The notes beneath the pieces were generated by a model that saw only the letters and a program-made list of their open reading frames with translations, had not been told where the DNA came from and made no database searches. A stretch of 44,710 nt of DNA from Actinomycetota bacterium (lineage in GTDB: Bacteria; Actinomycetota; Actinomycetes; Actinomycetales; Kineosporiaceae). Numbering within the stretch: position 1 is the stretch's first letter; the number at the start of each line of letters is the position of its first letter. Below are positions 38,601-44,710 of the stretch, one piece after another. The position numbers were made by a program, and so were the translations under genes. The stretch covers positions 1-44,710 of the forward strand of contig JAUPKJ010000041.1 in NCBI GenBank assembly GCA_030837505.1, written 5' to 3'.

Positions 38601-40575
38601 CCATCGGGCGCAGGTCCGCCGGTGGGCGCAGGCCAGGGTCGGCAGCGCACGCCCCGTCCCCCGCCCCTGACCTGTTCCCCGTCCCGGGCCCGTCCCCCGT
38701 CCCGGACAGGGGCCCCTCCCCGTGCGGCCCCTCGCGCAGCAGGTCCAGCAGTTCCAGGGCCTCGTCCTCGGACAGCGGCGGGTGCTCGTCGGACGGGACC
38801 CTGTCCTGGGGGCGCGCCGACCGGGGCCCGAGCTCGTACAGCCATCCGTCCTCTGCGCGTCGCCGGGCGAGCCGCTCCGCGATCCGGGACAGCGTCCCGC
38901 CGTAGTCGTCGGCCACGCGGGGATGCTCGTAGCTCTGGGCCTCCCGCAGAGCCCTGAGCTGCTCGCCGAGGAGGGAACGCCGTTGCAGCGCCCGGTGCCG
39001 GGCCGCCTCGACCCGCCGGATCTGCGCGGCCCTGGTCGGGGCGTGGTGGATGGCCCGTTCCGCAGCGAGGGCCGCCACGCTCCCGCCCGGTTGCGCCGAA
39101 CCGTTCCGGGAGACGTCGGTGAGGCTCACGCACAGCCGACGCATCTGCGGCGGCAGCTTCTCGTGCAGAACGCGCAACGCCTGCGCCTTCTGACTCGTGA
39201 CCAGGACCCGTTGCCCCTGGGCGAGCAGGGCGCACACGAGGTTGGCGATGGTGTGGGTCTTGCCGGTCCCCGGGGGGCCCTCGACGACGACCCCGCTCTC
39301 GTGCCGCAGACAGTCCAGGATCCGGGCCTGCTCGGCGTTCGTCGGCAGACAGAACAGAGGCTCCGGCTCCGCCGGACGTCCGGGTCCGTTCCCGGGGCCG
39401 GCACCCGAGGCGTCCGGGTGCCCGTCGCGCGAACGGGCCCGGGGAGGTTCGGCGTCGGGGGACTCCACGAGCCTGGCCAGGCCCGAGGGCGGCCGCCCGG
39501 TGAGGGCCAGGGAACGCAGCATCGCGTCGTAGTGCTCCAGCAGGGCGCCGCGGCCGCGCCGCCGCAGCAGGACGACGGGCGCCAGGTCGATCCGGGGAGT
39601 GCCGGTGACCTGCCCGGCGGCCACCCACGACCCGTGGTACCCCCGGGGCGCGTCCAGGGCACCGCGCAGCCAGGAGGACAGCACCCGGCCGGTGCCGGGG
39701 CCCAACGGCTCGGTCCGCTGCGAGCGCAGCTGCTCGTGCAGGGTCCGGACCCCGTCGGCCCGGTAGCCCCGGCAGCCCTGGAGGAGGGCCGCGTCCTCCA
39801 GGCAGGTGAGGGCGTCCTCGGGCAGGCGCAGGTCGATCGTGCCGTCGGCCCGGTCGACCTCCAGGTGCACCCCGGTCGTGAGCAGGGGGTGCCGGATCCG
39901 TTCGCCCTCGGCGGTGCGCAGGCACAGCAGGCCCGTGGCCAGCACCAGTTCGAGGCAGTCCCCCTCCTGGGCGAGGCGCTGGTGCGCGGTGTGCAGGGCT
40001 TCGTAGCACCGGTGGTGGGCCGCGCGTTCCCGGTCCTCGACCGCCCACCGCTGCCAGGTGGGCAGCCAGTCCTCGTAGGCCCGCACGACCTGCGGCACCG
40101 TTTCCCGGGACACCTCCGGCAGGTCGCAGAGGTCGGCCTGTGCTTCCTCCACCTCCCCGGTTTCCTCCACCTCCCCGGCCCGGCGCGGTCCGCCCGGCGG
40201 GGCGGGGAGAGGTCCGCGCTCGCGCAGGGGCGGGGCTGTGAGCCGGGAGTCGTCCCGGTCGGCGAGGCTGACCCAGCCGGTCAGGACGGCCGGCAGACCC
40301 GGGGAGGGGTCGATCTGCGCAGGGGGCAGTCTCAGGACGAGGTCCCCCGGTCCGGCCCGGGTGTGGACCGGGATCTGCTCGGGCAGGTCGGTGAGCCACA
40401 GGGCGGTCGGGTAGCGCTCGACGTCCCGGACGCAGGGTGTGCGGGCCAGGGACAGTTCCCGCAGGAACCGCACGAGTCGACTGCACCGGTCGGCCAGGGC
40501 CCGGTCCTCGGGGCCGGCCGGCTTCCGCCGGTCCCCGGGTCCCGGACCGTCTCCGACCGACGACGTCGCACGCAT
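35650..40575 (-). CDS. Large SF1 helicase with C-terminal MTES_1575/DUF559-like nuclease domain
   Basis: This 1641-residue protein combines a DNA2/NAM7-type superfamily 1 helicase with a PD-(D/E)xK-like nuclease. Motif I is [18 protein letters not shown] (about residue 427). A long helical insert with low-complexity stretches follows. Motif II is VVIVDEASQAGLESLFLLWL (about 1177), then VVGDDRQCTPPE, GTPPDFQGDERHVVFLSMV, and motif VI RRFNVAASRAQDQVWLF (about 1415). The C-terminal domain (about 1480-1570) has GYHVTPQVESNGRRIDLVI, LAVECDGDAWHS and RQLRRVGWEIWRVRASEY, the pattern of very-short-patch/MTES_1575 nucleases. The first 420 residues match no domain I can name. ATG 40575 (a GTG lies just before it) has no clear ribosome binding site. 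Related helicase-nuclease fusions are linked to anti-phage or DNA-quality functions; the role here is inferred. Confidence 0.85.
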   Translation of the reverse strand: MRATSSVGDGPGPGDRRKPAGPEDRALADRCSRLVRFLRELSLARTPCVRDVERYPTALWLTDLPEQIPVHTRAGPGDLVLRLPPAQIDPSPGLPAVLTGWVSLADRDDSRLTAPPLRERGPLPAPPGGPRRAGEVEETGEVEEAQADLCDLPEVSRETVPQVVRAYEDWLPTWQRWAVEDRERAAHHRCYEALHTAHQRLAQEGDCLELVLATGLLCLRTAEGERIRHPLLTTGVHLEVDRADGTIDLRLPEDALTCLEDAALLQGCRGYRADGVRTLHEQLRSQRTEPLGPGTGRVLSSWLRGALDAPRGYHGSWVAAGQVTGTPRIDLAPVVLLRRRGRGALLEHYDAMLRSLALTGRPPSGLARLVESPDAEPPRARSRDGHPDASGAGPGNGPGRPAEPEPLFCLPTNAEQARILDCLRHESGVVVEGPPGTGKTHTIANLVCALLAQGQRVLVTSQKAQALRVLHEKLPPQMRRLCVSLTDVSRNGSAQPGGSVAALAAERAIHHAPTRAAQIRRVEAARHRALQRRSLLGEQLRALREAQSYEHPRVADDYGGTLSRIAERLARRRAEDGWLYELGPRSARPQDRVPSDEHPPLSEDEALELLDLLREGPHGEGPLSGTGDGPGTGNRSGAGDGACAADPGLRPPADLRPMADLPPPADLEDLLAVERQRLADADACEPPGTTGLGALGPSGALGPSGALSASDLRELLSALQALDDAAARTPPVEDPSDWRARAVLDAAEGRNTTLWDLLARQAHRVTEAVEALDGVGLHVVELTGNTGGAGGGPAGAPRAHEDLLTLHGHATHLVQVGTGSVRRALPSAATRAARRAVGRCRVDGASATAPEQLRALCLHLRAEIVAAGLVHRWAQVGAEVPAEWPLPRRVGLLADLAAQLERTEQVRRAALRLDDLLVARRIRGIQIGDLLLGAGPDRRGPLAELQIAVGRRLAAHRATEAVDRLAEELEHRADAPGTPREAARAAARAAGAVRDRDPVAYRRLHGDREDLRRARERRDRCAHLLGLLRAAHPVLARALSCDPDDPAWRARLTRLPRAWGWARAREFFESQREEGLEESLERELGVVERQVERLTADLACERAWQHCLERMTARQVAALRSYQAALDARGKGQGKHAARFAAAARDAMLDARDAVPAWIMPLSDVLSTVPAARESFDVVIVDEASQAGLESLFLLWLAPKVIVVGDDRQCTPPETALGALGPIFSRLDELLGDLPAWLRVAFTPRSSLFSVLRTRFGQVVRLREHFRCMPEIIEWSSHMFYRDEPLVPLRCFGTARLDPLRAVHVPGAYTEGHGTTLRNQVEAEALVERVLACSRDPAYEGLTFGVIVLQGTAQADLIRNALLRRLPRTEQEHRRLLVGTPPDFQGDERHVVFLSMVIAPGTRTTSLTRLEYRRRFNVAASRAQDQVWLFHSVTADSLSPADLRHSYLTHLVNRPPAGPGPRGPLVLPDVACEPFDSLFEQRVYLDVLARGYHVTPQVESNGRRIDLVITGERGRLAVECDGDAWHSTPEQLESDLVRERQLRRVGWEIWRVRASEYAFDRQAALAPLWKLLTRMRIHPCPRDPGPTPADAPKNATDQLPASDGARQTPDPTPAAGPRTGRGDPLGGPSSRGAAHIIRLVD
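38455..38500. repeat. 18-bp tandem repeat in the helicase-nuclease gene
   Basis: CAGCGCGCCCGACGGTCC occurs at 38455-38472 and 38473-38490, with a partial third copy. On the minus strand it encodes a GALGPS-type repeat in a linker within the long helical insert. Confidence 0.9.
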
Positions 40576-40651
40576 CACGCATGATGATCGCAGAGCCCAC
40601 CGACGGGCGCTGCCCGAGACGGGCGGGACGGGGGCCCGTCCGGGCGCGCGT

Positions 40652-41743
40652 TCAGCGGTCGTAGCAGGGATCGCGTTCGGCGGTGCGCAGGACCTCGACG
40701 GTGAAGCACCGGCGTCCGATCACCACGCGCGCGCCGTCGGGCACGACGTATCGCTGCCAGGGGGTGCATCGCAGGGCCAGCCCCCCGGGGCCGACGATGG
40801 CCGTGCCGTTGGTGGAGTTCTGGTCCTCGATCCACAGACCTTGGTGGTCGGTCCCGAAGACCAGGTGCGTCTTGGAGACCGACAGCTCGGGGTCCAGGAC
40901 TCTCAGCAGTTGGGGATCCGGGGGGCGGTCGGGGTCGGTCCGCGGGTCCGTGAAGGCGCGCGGGGCCCGGCCGATCAGTCCTCGGGGGCCGGCCTCCAGG
41001 GGGTTGCCCCAGTCCGGCCGGATGATCACACGGGGGGCGGTCTCGCAGAAGCGCAGGTCGAGTTCGTGGGGACGGTGATCGACGGGTTCCTGAGCTGGTC
41101 GGGCCCCGGGGGCGAAGGGGTCCGGGAGACAGGGGTCGGAGAGACAAGGATCAGGGAGGGAAGGATCCGGGAGGCAGGGATCCGGCGAGAAGGCCTCCGG
41201 GGTGAAGGGATCGGGCGCGAAGAGTTCCAGGGGGAAGGCCCCTTGGGCGAAGGGGTCCGGTTCGGCCGTGTCGGGGGCGGGGTTCGCCGGGGACGGGTGG
41301 CAGTCCCCGAGCAGGGAGTCCTCAGATACGCCGTCGCAGGGCTCCCGACGGTCGTCCGGTGGCCGGGGGCTCCGGCCCGCGAGCATGTCGGACCAGCTGC
41401 TCTCCCCGCCCAGTCCCATGGGCTCGGCGAGGATCGCGGGCCCCGGACCGTTCGCGAGCGCCGCGGCCAGGTCCGCCGGCAGGGGGCCGGAGATTCGCAC
41501 GACGATCCCCCGCAGGTCGTCGTCGACGAGGACGAGGGTGCGTTCGATCTCACGGGACCGCCGCAGTAGGCGCGACAGGGGGCTGCGGCCCGTGTCCACG
41601 GGGCGCAGGAAGGTCAGTGCTCTGCCCACCGGTTGTCCTTGACGGAAACCCGCTGCGGTGAACTGTTCGACACAGATCCGGACCGCTTCGGCGGCCGTGG
41701 GCAGACTGCAGGCCAGGACTTCCTCACCAGCGACCCAGGGCAT
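40652..41743 (-). CDS. FHA-domain protein with SseB-like N-terminal region and acidic repeat linker
   Basis: A C-terminal forkhead-associated domain (about residues 255-355), which reads phosphothreonine, shows GLIGRAPR, ELSVSKTHLVF (the S-x-x-H core), DQNSTNGT and VVIGRRCFTVE. The N-terminal 120 residues form a compact alpha/beta region with RTLVLVDDDLRGIVVRISG that I cannot name with certainty. Between them lies a Pro/Asp-rich linker made of PDPF/PDPC-type pentapeptides (LPDPSLPDPCLSDPCLPDPF). ATG 41743 is preceded by GGAGGAGACC. The helicase-nuclease gene starts 76 bases downstream, so the two are probably one transcript. No kinase gene is seen in the window. Confidence 0.8.
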   Translation of the reverse strand: MPWVAGEEVLACSLPTAAEAVRICVEQFTAAGFRQGQPVGRALTFLRPVDTGRSPLSRLLRRSREIERTLVLVDDDLRGIVVRISGPLPADLAAALANGPGPAILAEPMGLGGESSWSDMLAGRSPRPPDDRREPCDGVSEDSLLGDCHPSPANPAPDTAEPDPFAQGAFPLELFAPDPFTPEAFSPDPCLPDPSLPDPCLSDPCLPDPFAPGARPAQEPVDHRPHELDLRFCETAPRVIIRPDWGNPLEAGPRGLIGRAPRAFTDPRTDPDRPPDPQLLRVLDPELSVSKTHLVFGTDHQGLWIEDQNSTNGTAIVGPGGLALRCTPWQRYVVPDGARVVIGRRCFTVEVLRTAERDPCYDR

Positions 41744-41839
41744 CTCCCGGTCTCCTCCCACCGCCTCGCCCCCGCCGAACCTTGAATCCACATGCGGTAA
41801 TGGTGATGCTACTGAGCGTGAAGTATGGCTGCGAGAAGG

Positions 41840-41867
41840 CGTTTCGAAACGTCCGACACGCTGTCGG
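41840..41867. promoter_or_regulatory. Paired palindromes between the two FHA genes
   Basis: CGTTTCGAAACG (41840-41851) and CCGACA-CGC-TGTCGG (41853-41867) lie side by side in a lower-GC gap of 144 bp. They follow the stop of the upstream FHA gene and precede the start of the next, so they could act as a terminator or as an operator. A weak TTTCGA/CATACT pair on the minus strand (spacing 16) could be a promoter. Confidence 0.4.
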
Positions 41868-41887
41868 GTCCTTCCTCACCCTCCCGG

Positions 41888-42862
41888 TCATCCGTCCTGC
41901 CCGTCCCGGAGCCCGGGTTCCCTGTACACGAAGGACACCTCCGGGGACAGCGAGACCACGGCCCCCGACCGCAGAGGGAAGGGACGTTCGGGTTCCAGGG
42001 ACCGGGGCGTACAGCCGGGCAGCGCCACCACCGTGCCGTTGCGCGACCGCAGATCGACGGCGACCGTCTGCCCGTCCTGCCATCGGACCTCGACGTGGTT
42101 GCGAGAGATCACCGGGCTGTCCGCGCCGACCCGCAGGGGCAGCGGCAGCCTGTCCAGCGGGACCCGGTGCGCCGACGGCGCGCGGCCGATCCTCACGGTC
42201 CCGCACACGGGGACCGTCTGTCCCGTGGAGAACGTGAGGGTTCCCCGGGCCGTCCCCTGCCCCGCCGGCCGGCGGTGTTCCGATGACCGGTGGTGATCTG
42301 ATGACCGGTGGTGTTCGAGTGGACGGTGGAGTTCGAGTGGACGGTGGTGTTCCGGCGGCCGGTGGTGCGCGGGACCGGCCGATCCCATCCACCAGGTCAC
42401 GGCGTCGGCGAGGACCACGCCGCGCAGCAGGGGCAGCTCCGGGGTCGTGGCGCGGGGAGGATCGGGCGCGAAGCCGGGGGCCGGGGCCCGCGCGAGGACG
42501 ACGGCCAGGGGCGCCCCGACGGTCTCGTCGGCCCAGGTGCCGCTCCCGGGGGCGGCCAGCAGCCGTTCCCCGGCCGGGGTCATGACCCCGGCCGTCGTGC
42601 CCGGACGGGCGACGACCCTCACCCAGTCGTCCCCCCGGACGGCGACGGCGCAGGGGACCTCACCGTTCGGGCGCCCGCCGCCCATCGTCCGGTTCACGGC
42701 GTCCAGGAGTTGTTCGGGCGCGCCCCCGGCGCGAACCAGCGACCAGGCCCTGAACAGTCTGCGTTCGGAGCAGCCGTCCCCGACCAGAAGGACGGCTGTT
42801 CCCCCGGCGGCGACCCACCAGTTCCCGGGCCGGTACCGGACCTCTCCCGTTGTTCCAGGCAC
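41888..42862 (-). CDS. FHA-domain protein with His-rich repeat linker
   Basis: This protein has 324 aa. The N-terminal domain (about 1-150: VRYRPGNWWVAAGGTAVLLV, ending in a W-rich region) is of a type found in actinobacterial FHA proteins encoded beside PP2C genes. A His/Arg/Pro repeat linker (EHHRPLELHRPLEHHRSSDH) spans about residues 170-205. The C-terminal FHA domain has VRIGRAP, SPVISRNHVEV (phospho-binding core) and DLRSRNGTVV. The start GTG 42862 has GGGAGG eight bases upstream but lies within the open frame of the PP2C gene, giving a same-strand overlap of 169 bases. The His-rich linker could bind metal, but it may simply be a repeat expansion. Confidence 0.8.
   Translation of the reverse strand: MPGTTGEVRYRPGNWWVAAGGTAVLLVGDGCSERRLFRAWSLVRAGGAPEQLLDAVNRTMGGGRPNGEVPCAVAVRGDDWVRVVARPGTTAGVMTPAGERLLAAPGSGTWADETVGAPLAVVLARAPAPGFAPDPPRATTPELPLLRGVVLADAVTWWMGSAGPAHHRPPEHHRPLELHRPLEHHRSSDHHRSSEHRRPAGQGTARGTLTFSTGQTVPVCGTVRIGRAPSAHRVPLDRLPLPLRVGADSPVISRNHVEVRWQDGQTVAVDLRSRNGTVVALPGCTPRSLEPERPFPLRSGAVVSLSPEVSFVYREPGLRDGQDG
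42270..42370. repeat. Short tandem repeats encoding the His-rich linker
   Basis: Related units such as GTTCGAGTGGACGGTGGA and GATGACCGGTGGTGTTC follow one another on the plus strand. They encode the EHHRPL/DHHRSS-type units of the FHA protein on the minus strand. Boundaries are approximate. Confidence 0.75.
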
Positions 42863-43818
42863 TCGCGTTCCCTCCCGCCGTCCCGCCGCCGTCCTCCCCC
42901 GCGAACCGCCTGTCGTCCCCCGTCCGTGCTCCCCTGCCGTCCGTCGGCGCCGTCCGGGTCCCGCAGCGGGTCCGGCGCGAGCGGCGCCCCGTCGCCGTAC
43001 CACGGCGTCGGCCCGGGACCGATCTGCGGCAGGGCCCCCGTGTCCGGGTCCCACCGGACGGCCCCGCTGCGGGGATCGCTCAGGTCGAGCACGCTGTCCT
43101 CGGGATCGCCGACGCTCACGACCACGGCGGTCACGTTGTCCCGCCCCCCGGCCTCCAGAGCCGCCCGGACGAGCGCTCCCGCAGCCGCCTGGGGGTCGCT
43201 CTCCTCCCGCAGGATCCGGCCGATCCGGTCGTCGTCGATCTCGTCGGTCAGGCCGTCGGTGCACAGCAGGAACTTCTCGCCGGCCTCGGGCGGGAAGAGC
43301 CAGAAATCCGGCTCCGTGCTGTCCCTTCCCCCCAGGACCCGGGTGATGACGTGCCGTTCCGGATGCTGCCGAGCCTGTTGGGCGTCGAGGAAACCGGCCT
43401 CGACCATCTCCTGCACGAAGGAGTGGTCCACGGTGATCTGATGCAGCCGTCTCCGGTGGAACCGGTACAGGCGGGAGTCGCCCACGTTGAAGGCCAGCCA
43501 GTACTGCGCACCGGCCTGTTCCACGAGCACCAGCCCGACGGCGGTCGCGCCCAGTCCGCGGACCCGTTCGTCGCGCTCGGACGCGGCCCGGAGCGTCGTG
43601 TGGGCCCGTGCCAGGACGGACTGGACGTCGACGGGGACGGGGTGGGCCGTCAGCTCGTGGAAACTGTCGACGACCAGGTGCGAGGCCAGTTCACCGCCGG
43701 CGTGGCCCCCCATGCCGTCCGCGACCACGAACACCGGGAGTCCTGCCAGCAGGGCGTCCTCGTTGCAGTGCCGCACCCTGCCGGTGTCCGTGGCGCAACC
43801 CCACCTGACAGCGGCCAT
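42694..43818 (-). CDS. PP2C-family serine/threonine phosphatase
   Basis: This metal-dependent phosphatase removes phosphate from Ser/Thr residues and would counter a Hanks-type kinase. All PPM motifs are present in the first 240 residues: RHCNEDALL, VVADGMGGHAGGELAS, GATAVGLVLV, NVGDSRLYRF, DHSFVQEMVE, VITRVLGG, LLCTDGLTDEI and GGRDNVTAVVVSV. ATG 43818 is preceded by GGAGGTGAGG. No transmembrane helix is seen. The frame runs on about 130 residues past the catalytic domain as low-complexity Gly/Arg/Asp sequence and overlaps the next gene by 169 bases. The last part may be run-through caused by a lost stop codon rather than real protein. It starts a transcript with the following FHA gene. Confidence 0.88.
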   Translation of the reverse strand: MAAVRWGCATDTGRVRHCNEDALLAGLPVFVVADGMGGHAGGELASHLVVDSFHELTAHPVPVDVQSVLARAHTTLRAASERDERVRGLGATAVGLVLVEQAGAQYWLAFNVGDSRLYRFHRRRLHQITVDHSFVQEMVEAGFLDAQQARQHPERHVITRVLGGRDSTEPDFWLFPPEAGEKFLLCTDGLTDEIDDDRIGRILREESDPQAAAGALVRAALEAGGRDNVTAVVVSVGDPEDSVLDLSDPRSGAVRWDPDTGALPQIGPGPTPWYGDGAPLAPDPLRDPDGADGRQGSTDGGRQAVRGGGRRRDGGRERECLEQRERSGTGPGTGGSPPGEQPSFWSGTAAPNADCSGPGRWFAPGARPNNSWTP

Positions 43819-44175
43819 CCTCACCTCCGTCCTCACCGCCACGGAGCGGGACCGTGGTCATCGGGAGCGAGGCGGCAATCGAGAACTCCGGCTCGCGACG
43901 GGCAGGCCGAGGCCCCCACCCCGGATCCGCCGTGCGAAGACTCCGAACCCACTCCCGCAATTGTCACCTTGAGCTACATCTGATATCGGAGAGTATCCAC
44001 CCTGGTCGTCCTGCGAGGTCCGAACCAGCCACGGCGCGCCGCCGTCCGCCCGGATCCGCAGCCTCCGGCACCGGACGGACCTGCACCGTTGCCCCTTTCT
44101 GCCCCTGCGGTGCCACAACGGTCACCGACACGGGACAGAATGCTCACGACCCCACCGGGAAGGCGGAACAGGATC
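43819..44175. other. Divergent promoter region, PP2C gene to tex
   Basis: This 357-bp region between divergent starts has an AT-richer stretch around 43955-44000. TTGTCA at 43961-43966 with a 17-base gap to TATCGG at 43984 is a weak plus-strand promoter candidate. Short frames seen here look like shadows. Confidence 0.4.
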
Positions 44176-44710
44176 GTGAGCACGTCCATCAACCAGCGGA
44201 TCGCCGAGGAACTCGCAGTGCGCGAGCGGCAGGTCGACGCCGCCGTCACCCTCCTGGACGGCGGCGCCACCGTGCCGTTCATCGCGCGGTACCGCAAGGA
44301 GGTCACAGAGCTGCTGGACGACACGCAGCTGCGCACCCTGGAGGAAAGGCTGCGCTACCTGCGGGAACTGGAGGAACGGCGGACCGCCGTCCTGGAATCG
44401 ATCCGCTCGCAGGGCAAGCTCGACGACGCCCTCACCGCGCAGATCCTCGCCGCGGACTCCAAGGCCCGGTTGGAGGACATCTACCTCCCCTACAAACCCA
44501 AACGCCGGACCAAGGCCCAGATCGCCCGCGAGGCCGGCCTGGAACCCCTCGCCGACGCCCTGAGGTCCGACCCGTTCACCGTCCCCGAGCAGGCCGCCGC
44601 GGCCCACGTCGATCCCGAGCGCGGCGTGGCCGACGTCAAGGCCGCCCTCGACGGCGCCCGCGCGATCCTGGCCGAACGTCTCTGCGAGGACGCCGACCTC
44701 GTCGGCGAAC
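44176..44710 (+). CDS. tex: Tex-like RNA-binding transcription accessory protein, 5' part
   Basis: The open frame from GTG 44176 runs off the window end. It encodes the N-terminal Tex region, with [59 protein letters not shown] and [20 protein letters not shown]. These are hallmarks of Tex, a conserved nucleic-acid-binding protein with YqgF-like, helix-hairpin-helix and S1 domains, all of which would lie beyond the edge. GGAACAGGATC upstream is a modest ribosome binding site. It diverges from the PP2C gene. Confidence 0.92.
   Translation, partial: MSTSINQRIAEELAVRERQVDAAVTLLDGGATVPFIARYRKEVTELLDDTQLRTLEERLRYLRELEERRTAVLESIRSQGKLDDALTAQILAADSKARLEDIYLPYKPKRRTKAQIAREAGLEPLADALRSDPFTVPEQAAAAHVDPERGVADVKAALDGARAILAERLCEDADLVGE

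Noticed and set aside
43984-43999. GATA/TATC ends around the AT-rich spot upstream of tex
   Set aside because: Only four bases match on each side, too weak for an operator call.

Overview
The window is very GC-rich, with dense operons, GTG starts and strong third-position G/C bias. The minus-strand order rarA, DUF948 gene, DUF6167 gene, alaS, ruvX, mltG, aroE is a familiar actinobacterial backbone, so the source is a member of the Actinomycetota. Micrococcales-like is a guess only. No rRNA, tRNA or CRISPR array was seen. || Layout. 1-1087: right end of an IS3-family insertion sequence. 1088-6005: a secreted RHS/YD-repeat protein gene on the minus strand, cut at its 3' end by the IS and also carrying a one-base frameshift. 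6006-6873: lower-GC spacer without a recognisable gene. 6874-15011: core block (aroE, mltG, ruvX, alaS, two small membrane proteins, rarA). 15012-15847: long regulatory region with a perfect CRP/GlxR-type palindrome, a palindromic repeat and a possible leader ORF. 15848-18998: CUT1 sugar ABC importer (lipoprotein and two permeases, no ATPase). 19277-20941: membrane-anchored GGDEF-EAL protein. 20964-21665: phosphopantetheinyl transferase. 22311-26144: HelD-like RNA polymerase-recycling helicase with a disordered tail of about 600 residues. 26240-28198: TPR-type protein. 28344-29805: an orphan membrane-protein fragment, a four-cysteine zinc-ribbon-like protein and a LURP-one-like protein. 30060-34533: acyl-CoA synthetase and a Ski2-like DUF3516 helicase. 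34665-35612: FKBP lipoprotein. 35650-43818: SF1 helicase-nuclease, two FHA proteins and a PP2C phosphatase, all on the minus strand. 44176-end: 5' part of tex. || How it fits together. The core block covers translation (alaS), DNA maintenance (ruvX, rarA), cell wall (mltG) and aromatic biosynthesis (aroE), with ATGA-type overlaps indicating coupling. The sugar importer appears to be under cAMP-receptor-type control. The most system-like stretch is 35.6-43.8 kb. It holds a 1641-residue SF1 helicase with a C-terminal MTES_1575/DUF559-like nuclease domain, behind phosphothreonine-reader (FHA) and phosphatase (PP2C) genes with no kinase in the window. It may be a phospho-regulated nucleic-acid surveillance or defence module, but that is inference. 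A second theme is in-frame 15- or 18-bp tandem repeats in linkers or tails of several unrelated proteins (AroE, RuvX, both FHA proteins, the SF1 helicase) and just upstream of HelD.
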